From CAISDA01 sp050258555 (GTDB lineage: Bacteria; Bacteroidota; Ignavibacteria; UBA10030; UBA8401): a stretch of 24,969 bases of DNA. Below the pieces are notes generated by a model. That model was not told the origin of the DNA. It saw nothing but the letters and a program-made list of their open reading frames with translations, and did not search any database. Below are positions 7,757-15,914 of the stretch, in pieces. Position 1 is the stretch's first letter; each line of letters starts with the position of its first letter. The translations under genes and the position numbers were made by a program. The stretch covers positions 1 to 24,969 of the forward strand of contig JBLMZA010000110.1 of the NCBI GenBank assembly GCA_050258555.1, written 5' to 3'.

Positions 7757-10700
7757 ATGAAAGCGATGTTCAATGTTATTTCTCTATTAATTATAGGCAC
7801 TGCGATAGCAGGAATGCAGGCAAGCGCGCAGGAGTTATCGGTCAATCGTTTTGATGAATCGATCACGATTTCTGCAACGGCAGGACCCAACGTGTGGTAT
7901 ACGGATAGATATGCACCGAATGCATTTGAAAAGGCTACATTTGATGGAGATAACAGGCTCAAACTGTCGATCAGCACAGCCGACGCTGCAGCGAACAGGC
8001 CTTCCGCATTTCAGTCGACGTTCTATAATACACAGGGAAGAAATTACGATCTGAATATACCCGCCAGTGCTTCCATTGTCGGTGATCTGTATATAGGAGC
8101 CGACTGGGCCACGAAACACCGACGCACTGATTTATGGGGCGTCATTGCCGATGGGGCGGGCACGGTGGACTGGCCCCTCATTGGCTTCGCCAATACCACG
8201 GGATCCAATCCCACATTCCGCGCATGGAATTCGAACGGCTCCGTGGGAGCATGGTACGATATTCCGATGACAATCACATACGGGACATGGTATCATCTGA
8301 AAATCGATGTGGCGGGAAGCACCATCCGCTATTACATCAACGGCGAATTGAAATACACATACACATCGGAACTGAATGCCGTGACGATCAAGAGCCTGAT
8401 CGTTCAGGCGTACAACTTCGGCGATGCAGCGCTGCCGCCTACGGAGTACATGCTCGAATCGTACGACGTGTATTGGGACAACGTGGGCGCGACAAGCGGC
8501 ATCCATAATGTCACGCAGGACAAATATTATGCGACGATTCCGTCCGCCGTGACAGCCGCGGCAGCCGGGAACGTCATTGCATTGGACGCCGGAGAATATG
8601 TGCTCGCCGGCACGGTGGCGCTGAACAAGTCCCTGACGCTTCAGGGGGCGGGAAGCGCTTCATCCATCATCAAAGTATCGGGCACGGCATACGCAATGAC
8701 CGTGACCGCTGCAGATGTCACACTGCAAAATCTTCAGATACAGAAAACGGATCATGCGAATCAGAACATCATTCTGATCAACGCCAATAATTTTACATTG
8801 AAAAACAGCATCATCTGCGGTCAATATGTCCTGGGCGACGAAACAGAAACAAGCAGGGCACTCGAGACGGCCGGCGGGCTTAGTGGAATCCTGATTGATG
8901 CCAACACGTTCTATGCCCTCCGTCAGCCGGCATATATCAATAAGCCGCTATCCGGAGAAATCAGGAATAATATCACCTATGGGACGAAAGGCTGGGTTGT
9001 GGACGGCGGCACACCGACGTTCACCGGCAATTCCTGGGGCACGGGAGCGCAGGCGAACATGTTCGATATCGCGATTCTTGCCAGCACGCCGACGACCGCA
9101 TACACGGATATCGTGGCGATGAGCAATGCGAACAATGGGGCAGTGATTGAAGATCAGCGCGTTACGCCGCGCCCGCTATCGGTCGTGTATGTCAACGCTT
9201 CTGCTGATCCCGCAAAGGGGAATGGAGGAAAATTCTATCCGTATGCAACACTCGCGCCTGCAGTAGGACGTGTGGCAGCCGGAGGCACGATCAATGTCGC
9301 GGCCGGAACATATGCGGAAGCCTTCATCATCAACAAGGCCCTGACGCTCCTCGGAGCCAATGCGAATATCGATCCGAATACGGGAACACGCGTCGCAGAA
9401 TCGGTGATCGATGAATCGGGTATTCCTTCTTCAGGCAACCAAATGCTGATACAGGTCACCGCGGCGGGGAAAGTCGTCATCAACGGATTCAAGTTCATCG
9501 ATAACGACATCACCGCGACAAGCATGCGCCATCTGTTATATATCCCCACGACGGCCGGGCATGAAATTAAATGCAATATCTTTTCACGGGCGGCTTCAAC
9601 GACGGTCGGCGGCGATCCGCGTGCCATTACGATCACGCCGGGAGCCACGGGAACGGTGACCATCGATAAAAACCGTTTTATCGGAAGTTCGAATGCCGAC
9701 CTGTTCAACAATAAGGGGTGGCGCCGCGGCGTGTGGTCCGACGGCGGAGGCGCTGCCACGGTATTGACGAACAATGTGTTCCAATACTGCCGTTCGGCGG
9801 TCAATCTGGATACCTATACTTCCAATAGCACCGTTACCGGCAACACATTCAATGAAAACGGCACGGCATTGTCATTCGGTATTCTCGGTGCGGCGACGTA
9901 TACGATATCCGGGAACACATTCGTCAATGCTGCGGCAAGCACCGTCATCAATTTGAGCGGATCGATCGATCCGGCGGCGATTGTCGACGTGAGCTCGAAT
10001 ACTTTCGATGGCAAATTGCCGTCGGCCATGACGAGCGCGGAATTATTCGCACTGGAATACCGGATGGTGCATCGCTTCAATACCGGGAAGTCAGGGCTCG
10101 TGCTTGTCAAGCAGAACAATGTGTACATTGTTCCTTCGGGCGCTGAGAAGCGAGGTTCGATTCAGGAAGGCATCAATGCTGCATCGAACAACTGGGCGGT
10201 CAATGTCGCTGCGGGCATGTACGACGAAGCCGTCACGGTCAACAAATCGCTGACGCTGCAGGGAGCGGGGCGGGATGTGACGACGATCAGGGGACCGAAA
10301 ACGGCGGCACAGACGGTGCTGCTTGGCGCGTCGAATAGCCTGTTCGACGGATTCACGGTGACGCGCGCCGGAAATACTGTGGCCGAGTGGCCATCCAACG
10401 TGAACGTTTCTGGCATCGGATTTGGGCAGCTTCTCACCGGCGTTGAAGTGCGGAACTGCAAAGTGACGGAAACACGGAACGGCATCTACCTGAACAATAC
10501 GCAGGGCCATATCCACCACAACATCATCACCAATAACCGGACCGGCCTGCAGCTCGTGAACAATGTTTCCAATACGCTCGTCGAATACAACGAGATCACG
10601 GATAATTGGACATTGGGAGTGGTGCTCTACTATCTCGATCCATTGCCCGCCTCAACAAATGTGGTCGTGAACAACAATACGATCACAGGCAACTGGTATG

Positions 10701-12775
10701 GATGTGTGGAGTCGAAGACGGCATCCGCAATTGCGAATCCGACGTCCAGCTATAACTTCGAAAACAACTGGTTCGGCACAACGACGCTGAATGTCGTCAC
10801 GACGCCGGCCGGCGAGCCCGGGTATGCCGCGCAGATTCCCGTTGCCTTCGGAGGTTCGGCAGTGAGCCCCGGATCGAACGAGGGGAAAATCAGCGGCGAT
10901 CTCTCTGGTAAAATCGATTATGATCCCTGGGTCGGCATGCCGAAGACGATCACCTATGCAAACTTGAACACGCCGATCACGTTCGACCAGGCGAAGACGA
11001 CGCTGACATTCACGCAGCTTCCGAATCCCACGAATGCAACGATCACGATCGCTCGGTCAACGACACAGCCGGCGGGTACGCCTCCGCCTCCGGCAAACGG
11101 CGGAGCGGCGATACCGCTCTTCCTCGATTTCGACGTGACGGGGCTCGGGAATCCGTTCTCGGTGACGATCACGGTCGATGTGTCCGGCATTGCCAACTTC
11201 TCCGCCGGCACGATCGTCATGTTCTACAATAACTCAACGGGCAACTGGATCTCGCTCGGAAGCGCAGGCTCCTATAATGCGGGCGCGCAAACGTACACAT
11301 TCACGACGGATCATTTCACGACGTTCAGCTTCGTCAATCCCGGCAATCCGGTCGATCTTTACATCACGACGGATAATCTGGATCCGGCGAAGTCCGTCGT
11401 CTATCCGCATGTCGGCATGGGCAAGGCGCTGACTGCGGCGCAGGACGGCTTCAATTGGACGCCCGTGAGTCCCGACTGGACGTACAAGCTCGATTCGCTC
11501 GTGCTGTATGTGGTTCCGGCCGGTTCACAGGCGATCATCGCGGCGAATTTCAAGGTGAAATGGGATCCGGCAAAAGCATCCCTTGGCAGCATCGTGCACG
11601 GCACGCTGTTCAATGGCGGCGCATTCAACTTTTCATCCGCACCGGGAGAAGTGCTGATCCATGCCTCCAATACCGCCGCAGGGCTCAATGTGGCACCGAG
11701 TGCGGGAAAATATCTTGCACGCATCGCACTGCTTCCTAATGCGATCGGCGCGGGAACGGTGTCGCTGGACGACATCGACTTCCGGTACTATGATAACGCC
11801 GGCGATCAGCAGCAGAGCGTCATCGTGACTCCGCACACGGCCTCGATGAAACTCTATCTCGGCGATTTCGAAAAGGCAACGCCAGCTTCCGCTATTAGTG
11901 GAGACGGCCTCATTAACTTCACCGATCTCGTTCCATTTGCCACAGCCTATTGGAAGCAGCAGCCGGCCACAGGCTACATGTCGAAGTTCGACATCGGTCC
12001 CACGAACACCAACGGCAGCTACTTCGCGCTTCCGAAACCGGACGGCAAGATCGAATTCGAAGACCTGGTGATCTTCTCGATCGGCTACGGCAAGTCGGCA
12101 ACCGGTGCGCTTCCGAAAAAATCCGAAGCTCCGATCGTGTTCGCACTCGGCGAACGCGAGGGCACAGGATCGGAAGTGCGCATACCGGTCATGCTCAAAG
12201 GCGGCGTTGAAGATCTACGGGCATTCAGCCTCGTCCTGCAGTCGACGGCGAAATTCGTCCGCGTCGAAAAGGCCGGCGAACTCGACACACCGGACGGCTT
12301 TGTGATTGCAAAGCAGGACAACGGCAGCATCTGCATCGATGCCGCGGTGATCGGCGCCGACCATGCCGCAATTTCAAAGGAAGGTGTGATCGCCTATGTC
12401 GTTCTTGAAGGAAAAGGCGGCATTGCGCTGAGCCAGGTAAAGGCGCGCGACAGCTGGAACTCGGATCTGAAGACCGATGCGGTCCGCACGGCCGTTCATG
12501 CGGGCGTTCCGGATGTGTTCTCCGTCTCTCAGAACTATCCGAATCCGTTCAATCCGTCGACGCTCATCAGCTACCAGCTGCCGAAACAGGCGATGGTCGA
12601 AGTGAGCGTCTACAACGCGGTCGGCCAGAAAGTGGCGATGCTGGTGAATGAAGTGAAGGAAGCAGGATACTACGACGTGTCCTGGAATGCAGCCGGCATG
12701 GCATCCGGCGTCTACTTCTATCACATCAGCGCAGGCGAAATGAATGTCACGCGTAAGATGGTGCTGATGAAGTAA
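7757..12775 (+). CDS. Giant secreted beta-helix protein with cohesin-like, dockerin-like and T9SS domains
   Basis: The 1672-residue product has a signal peptide (cleavage after ASA, residue 24). A LamG/concanavalin-like region follows (about 30-250), with WYHLKIDVAGSTIRYYINGE. Three right-handed beta-helix blocks begin near 252, 475 and 790; each opens with an A-G-x-Y/T segment and then N-K-S/A-L-T-L-x-G-A. After a beta-rich region (about 1065-1195) comes a cohesin-like domain (about 1198-1365). A degenerate dockerin-like pair is at about 1372-1450, with loops ISGDGLINFTDL and KPDGKIEFEDL; loop positions 1 and 3 are not acidic, so calcium binding may be weak. A second cohesin-like domain (about 1457-1575) and a T9SS sorting domain (NYPNPFNPST near 1594) end the protein. 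It is probably a surface-anchored adhesin, scaffold or polysaccharide-binding protein; no lyase catalytic residues could be assigned. It opens a five-gene cluster. Confidence 0.88.
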   Translation: MKAMFNVISLLIIGTAIAGMQASAQELSVNRFDESITISATAGPNVWYTDRYAPNAFEKATFDGDNRLKLSISTADAAANRPSAFQSTFYNTQGRNYDLNIPASASIVGDLYIGADWATKHRRTDLWGVIADGAGTVDWPLIGFANTTGSNPTFRAWNSNGSVGAWYDIPMTITYGTWYHLKIDVAGSTIRYYINGELKYTYTSELNAVTIKSLIVQAYNFGDAALPPTEYMLESYDVYWDNVGATSGIHNVTQDKYYATIPSAVTAAAAGNVIALDAGEYVLAGTVALNKSLTLQGAGSASSIIKVSGTAYAMTVTAADVTLQNLQIQKTDHANQNIILINANNFTLKNSIICGQYVLGDETETSRALETAGGLSGILIDANTFYALRQPAYINKPLSGEIRNNITYGTKGWVVDGGTPTFTGNSWGTGAQANMFDIAILASTPTTAYTDIVAMSNANNGAVIEDQRVTPRPLSVVYVNASADPAKGNGGKFYPYATLAPAVGRVAAGGTINVAAGTYAEAFIINKALTLLGANANIDPNTGTRVAESVIDESGIPSSGNQMLIQVTAAGKVVINGFKFIDNDITATSMRHLLYIPTTAGHEIKCNIFSRAASTTVGGDPRAITITPGATGTVTIDKNRFIGSSNADLFNNKGWRRGVWSDGGGAATVLTNNVFQYCRSAVNLDTYTSNSTVTGNTFNENGTALSFGILGAATYTISGNTFVNAAASTVINLSGSIDPAAIVDVSSNTFDGKLPSAMTSAELFALEYRMVHRFNTGKSGLVLVKQNNVYIVPSGAEKRGSIQEGINAASNNWAVNVAAGMYDEAVTVNKSLTLQGAGRDVTTIRGPKTAAQTVLLGASNSLFDGFTVTRAGNTVAEWPSNVNVSGIGFGQLLTGVEVRNCKVTETRNGIYLNNTQGHIHHNIITNNRTGLQLVNNVSNTLVEYNEITDNWTLGVVLYYLDPLPASTNVVVNNNTITGNWYGCVESKTASAIANPTSSYNFENNWFGTTTLNVVTTPAGEPGYAAQIPVAFGGSAVSPGSNEGKISGDLSGKIDYDPWVGMPKTITYANLNTPITFDQAKTTLTFTQLPNPTNATITIARSTTQPAGTPPPPANGGAAIPLFLDFDVTGLGNPFSVTITVDVSGIANFSAGTIVMFYNNSTGNWISLGSAGSYNAGAQTYTFTTDHFTTFSFVNPGNPVDLYITTDNLDPAKSVVYPHVGMGKALTAAQDGFNWTPVSPDWTYKLDSLVLYVVPAGSQAIIAANFKVKWDPAKASLGSIVHGTLFNGGAFNFSSAPGEVLIHASNTAAGLNVAPSAGKYLARIALLPNAIGAGTVSLDDIDFRYYDNAGDQQQSVIVTPHTASMKLYLGDFEKATPASAISGDGLINFTDLVPFATAYWKQQPATGYMSKFDIGPTNTNGSYFALPKPDGKIEFEDLVIFSIGYGKSATGALPKKSEAPIVFALGEREGTGSEVRIPVMLKGGVEDLRAFSLVLQSTAKFVRVEKAGELDTPDGFVIAKQDNGSICIDAAVIGADHAAISKEGVIAYVVLEGKGGIALSQVKARDSWNSDLKTDAVRTAVHAGVPDVFSVSQNYPNPFNPSTLISYQLPKQAMVEVSVYNAVGQKVAMLVNEVKEAGYYDVSWNAAGMASGVYFYHISAGEMNVTRKMVLMK

Positions 12776-12782
12776 GGCTGCA

Positions 12783-12816
12783 GCTCCGGCAGACGGGCGA
12801 TACCGTCTGCCGGAGC
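12783..12816 (+). terminator. Perfect 14-bp intercistronic hairpin
   Basis: GCTCCGGCAGACGG (12783-12796), loop GCGATA and the exact reverse complement (12803-12816) lie in the 70-bp gap after the giant gene. No T run follows (CTATTCATTC), so it is a poor intrinsic terminator. It may be a partial terminator or an mRNA-stabilising or processing hairpin between operon genes. Confidence 0.6.
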
Positions 12817-12845
12817 CTATTCATTCAAGGAGAAAGCCCGGGCTT

Positions 12846-13598
12846 ATGAGACCACTGATCGTCATGCTCTTCCTGTATGCCATGCAGGCCGCCGCTCAGA
12901 CGCTGGCTGTTTCGCCCCGCTCGCAGAATCTGGATATGAACCATGCATCCTCTGTGCAGCTGCGCGTGGACAGCATTGCACAGCTTCGGGCCTATTCCGT
13001 GACGCTGCAGTTCGACACGCGCATCCTGCACTGCCTCACGGTGAAAGAGATGAATTTCTTTTCTTCGAAATATCAGACGTTTTTCTTCAGCTATACCGAT
13101 ACTGCAAAGGGAACGGTCCGCATCGATGCGGCGATTCTTGGTGAAGGGGCAGTGAATGGCTCCGGTATACTGGCTGAAATTCAGTTCAAAGGTTCGAAGA
13201 CCGGAACCTCCGGCATCCAGATCGTGAATACGGACTTCCGTGTCATCGGTACGGCACAGCCGACACTGACCGTTGCACACGGCTCCATCCGTGTGGATGT
13301 GCTCAGCTCGGTGGGGCCGGACAAACCATCGAGGCCTTCAACACCTGCGATAGCAAACGATCCGAATCCGTTCAATCCGCAGACGGACATCGTGTGCACG
13401 CTTCCGGAAAACGGATTCGGCTCTGCGGCCGTCTATGCGATGGACGGCCGTCTTCTGGACGTGCTTGAAAAAGGCTTTCTTCGGAAGGGAACGCATCGGT
13501 GGACGTGGAATGCCGCCCGATTCTCCTCCGGCAGCTACATCGCCGTCGTCCGCACGGAACAAGGAATGACGGCGTCCAAATTGATCCTTATCAAATGA
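12846..13598 (+). CDS. Secreted cohesin-like protein with T9SS sorting domain
   Basis: The 250-residue product has a signal peptide (cleavage after AAA-Q, about residue 17). A single cohesin-like beta-sandwich spans about 18-155, shown by SVQLRVDSIAQLRAYSVTL, FDTRILHCL, RIDAAILGEG and GSGILAEIQFKG. A T9SS sorting domain starts at NDPNPFNPQT near 171 and ends KLILIK. Cohesin domains bind dockerins, and dockerin-like partners are encoded next door, so this may be a minimal anchor that holds a dockerin protein on the surface; that is inference. The start follows AAGGAG (12827-12832) at a rather long gap of 13 nt. The stop overlaps the next start (ATGA), which suggests translational coupling. A perfect hairpin lies just upstream at 12783-12816. 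Confidence 0.85.
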   Translation: MRPLIVMLFLYAMQAAAQTLAVSPRSQNLDMNHASSVQLRVDSIAQLRAYSVTLQFDTRILHCLTVKEMNFFSSKYQTFFFSYTDTAKGTVRIDAAILGEGAVNGSGILAEIQFKGSKTGTSGIQIVNTDFRVIGTAQPTLTVAHGSIRVDVLSSVGPDKPSRPSTPAIANDPNPFNPQTDIVCTLPENGFGSAAVYAMDGRLLDVLEKGFLRKGTHRWTWNAARFSSGSYIAVVRTEQGMTASKLILIK

Positions 13599-14752
13599 CA
13601 ACGACCATGAAAGTGTTCACGATCCTCATATCAATGCTCGTGATGTCTGCAATCGCGCCGGCGCAGGCGGTCATTTCGGTGACGCCCCCGGCACTCACGC
13701 ACGATTCACGCCAGGCGCTGACGCTGTCTGTCGAAATATCGGGTGTGACCGATCTTTACGCCTCGAGCATCACGCTTGAATTCAACAATGAAGTCATTCT
13801 TTGTACCGGCTTCCAGAAAGGCACATTCCTGGAAGGGAATGCCGGAGGCAGCAGCGTCCATTATCAATCGTATCCCGAACCGGACGCCGGCGCCGATTAT
13901 TTCCGTGTGGACCAGACCATACTCGGCACAACCACGTGCTCGGGATCCGGAACATTGTTCACCGTCCAGTTCATTCCTCTGAAGGGCGATGAAGTCATGG
14001 TGTCCGTCCGATCGGCGCAGCTGAGAAACGCCGACAATGAACCGATCGCGTTCACGACCGCTTCGTCGCTCGTCACGATCAACATTGTCGCCTTACGGCT
14101 GAAGGCAATGCTCGAAGGCGCCTTCAGCGGAACAAGCATGCGGACCGATCTGCTGTCGGTACTTCCTCTGGCACAGCCGTTCACGACGGCGCCGTGGAAC
14201 TATGCGGGATCGGAAACCGTGCCGGCGGACTTTTTCAGCACTCATACGGACATTGTGGATTGGGTGCTCGTTGAATTACGCGACAATCCCACGGCCTCTT
14301 CGGTGAAGGGACGCTGCGCCGCGCTGCTCAGGAGCGACGGCATGGTCGTCGGCACGGACGGAGGCATTCCGGTCTATGTCAGTGCGCCGCATCATATGCC
14401 GTATTATCTCGTCGTCCGCCACCGGAATCATCTGCCCATCATGAGTGCGAATGCGCAATGGCCCGATTTCTCGGAAGACGTCTACGATTTTTCCTCTGCG
14501 GTGTCGCAGGCCTACGGCATGCTGCCGATGAAGCAGCTCGATTCCGGCGTCTGGGGAATGATCGCCGGCGAAGCGAACGGGGACGGCCGGATCACCGGGA
14601 CGGATTACAATGCATTCTCATCGGAGTTCTTTTCCATCGCGTCGGGATACCGGCAGACGGACTTCAATCTCGATGCCATGGTGACGGGAACAGACTACAA
14701 TATCTTTTACGACAACTTTTTCACAATCCGGATTTCCGGCGTTCCGGAATAA
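13595..14752 (+). CDS. Cohesin-like / unnamed module / dockerin protein without T9SS domain
   Basis: Starting at the ATG that overlaps the previous stop (ATGA) gives 385 residues. A second in-frame ATG at 13607 is also possible; neither has a clear ribosome site, as expected for coupled translation. A signal peptide (cleavage near AQA, residue 25) precedes a cohesin-like domain (about 27-165). A middle module (about 168-320) contains QPFTTAPWNYAGSE, VDWVLVELR (D222) and VVRHRNH. It recurs in the gene at 15911 and resembles a repeated region seen in many exported Bacteroidota proteins, but I know no named function. The C-terminus (about 324-383) is a dockerin-like calcium-loop pair: E-A-N-G-D-G-R-I-T-G-T-D and D-F-N-L-D-A-M-V-T-G-T-D keep ligands at 3, 5 and 12 in both loops, with position 1 acidic. 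There is no PNPFN sorting domain. Confidence 0.85.
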   Translation: MTTTMKVFTILISMLVMSAIAPAQAVISVTPPALTHDSRQALTLSVEISGVTDLYASSITLEFNNEVILCTGFQKGTFLEGNAGGSSVHYQSYPEPDAGADYFRVDQTILGTTTCSGSGTLFTVQFIPLKGDEVMVSVRSAQLRNADNEPIAFTTASSLVTINIVALRLKAMLEGAFSGTSMRTDLLSVLPLAQPFTTAPWNYAGSETVPADFFSTHTDIVDWVLVELRDNPTASSVKGRCAALLRSDGMVVGTDGGIPVYVSAPHHMPYYLVVRHRNHLPIMSANAQWPDFSEDVYDFSSAVSQAYGMLPMKQLDSGVWGMIAGEANGDGRITGTDYNAFSSEFFSIASGYRQTDFNLDAMVTGTDYNIFYDNFFTIRISGVPE

Positions 14753-14762
14753 CAACAAACGA

Positions 14763-14769
14763 GGGGAGG
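14763..14769 (+). promoter_or_regulatory. Ribosome binding site for the gene at 14778
   Basis: GGGGAGG ends 8 nt before the ATG at 14778. It is the strongest ribosome site inside the operon and supports this start over the ATG at 14784. Confidence 0.75.
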
Positions 14770-14777
14770 AACCGATC

Positions 14778-15914
14778 ATGGGTATGAAATATACGGGAAT
14801 CGTGCTGCTGGCGCTCCTGTTCGCATCGACTGTCGATGCGCAGACGACGCTGCAGCAGAGACTGGTCGTCACGCAGAATGCGAAGACTGTGGGCGGGGCA
14901 TTCTCTGTGGGCGTGTATGTCAGCGGCACGAATCTTCCGGCTGCGAACACGCTTGGCTCGATGACGATCGACATTGCATACAACGATGCGGTGCTGACAT
15001 TCACAGGCGCCACGCAATGGGGATTCGGTTCGACCGACGGCTACAGCCGGTTTGCAAATGGCGCCGCGCTGCAGAACATCATCCGCATCGGCGTGACGAG
15101 CATGGGCGTCAATGGCGACGGGAATGGCACCCCGGCGGGGTTCGACATCACTGCCGCGGAGCGGCTGATCGTGCAGTTGAATTTCACGATTAAGAATACC
15201 ATGGGGAATGCCAATCTTTCGATACAAAGCGGCACGAACCAGATCGGCTTGTTTGCAAATCACGCCAATCAGCCTAATACGGGACAGATCACAAACCAGC
15301 CGCTTGCGGCGCCGGTGGTGGTATCGGATGAGCCGCTGCCAGTCGAGCTTGCCTCGTTCAATGCGGAGACAACGCGCGGGGCTGTCTGCCTGTCCTGGAA
15401 GACCGCGACTGAACTTTCGAACCTTGGCTTCGACATTGAGCGCAAGGTCTCGTATCCCGGCGCACGCGACGCCGCATGGTCGAAAATCGGGTTCGTATCC
15501 GGAGCAGGCACATCGAATGCCGTGCATGAGTACACGTATACCGATACAAAACCGGCTGCAGCCGGAATCGTGTCATACCGCCTGAAGCAGATCGACCGGG
15601 ACGGAGCGTACACATACTCGAAAGAAATTGAGATGAAAGCGGAAGCTCCTGCGGCCTATGCACTGTCGCAAAACTATCCGAATCCGTTCAATCCCTCGAC
15701 GACCATTTATTTCGAAACGCCGAAAGAGGGAATGGTGACGATATCGGTCTTCAATGTGCTCGGCGAGAAAATTGCCGATGCGGTGCATGCCTTCTATCAG
15801 GCGGGGCGCCATGCCGTCACATTCAGGGCCGATGCCATGTCCAGCGGCATCTACTTCTACCGGTTGTCGGTAAACGGAATGGCCATGACGAAAACCATGC
15901 ATCTACTGAAATGA
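14778..15914 (+). CDS. Secreted Ig/cohesin-like protein with T9SS sorting domain
   Basis: The 378-residue product has a signal peptide (cleavage after VDA, about residue 21). A beta-sandwich N-terminal domain (about 22-185) could be cohesin-like (GSMTIDIAYNDAVLTF), but its later strands are unusual, so this is less certain than in the neighbouring genes. Residues about 190-285 carry LPVELASFNAE...SWKTATELSNLGFDIERK, an Fn3-like segment very common in exported Bacteroidota/Ignavibacteria proteins. A T9SS sorting domain begins at NYPNPFNPSTTI near 302. The gap to the previous gene is 25 bp, and the stop overlaps the next start by ATGA. By position it mirrors the gene at 12846, as the anchored member of a second anchor/dockerin pair. 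Confidence 0.82.
   Translation: MGMKYTGIVLLALLFASTVDAQTTLQQRLVVTQNAKTVGGAFSVGVYVSGTNLPAANTLGSMTIDIAYNDAVLTFTGATQWGFGSTDGYSRFANGAALQNIIRIGVTSMGVNGDGNGTPAGFDITAAERLIVQLNFTIKNTMGNANLSIQSGTNQIGLFANHANQPNTGQITNQPLAAPVVVSDEPLPVELASFNAETTRGAVCLSWKTATELSNLGFDIERKVSYPGARDAAWSKIGFVSGAGTSNAVHEYTYTDTKPAAAGIVSYRLKQIDRDGAYTYSKEIEMKAEAPAAYALSQNYPNPFNPSTTIYFETPKEGMVTISVFNVLGEKIADAVHAFYQAGRHAVTFRADAMSSGIYFYRLSVNGMAMTKTMHLLK

Noticed and set aside
13499..13594. Upstream extension of the gene at 13595
   Set aside because: It would overlap the preceding sorting domain by 96 bp and hide the signal peptide. The ATGA overlap start is repeated in the sister pair at 15911.
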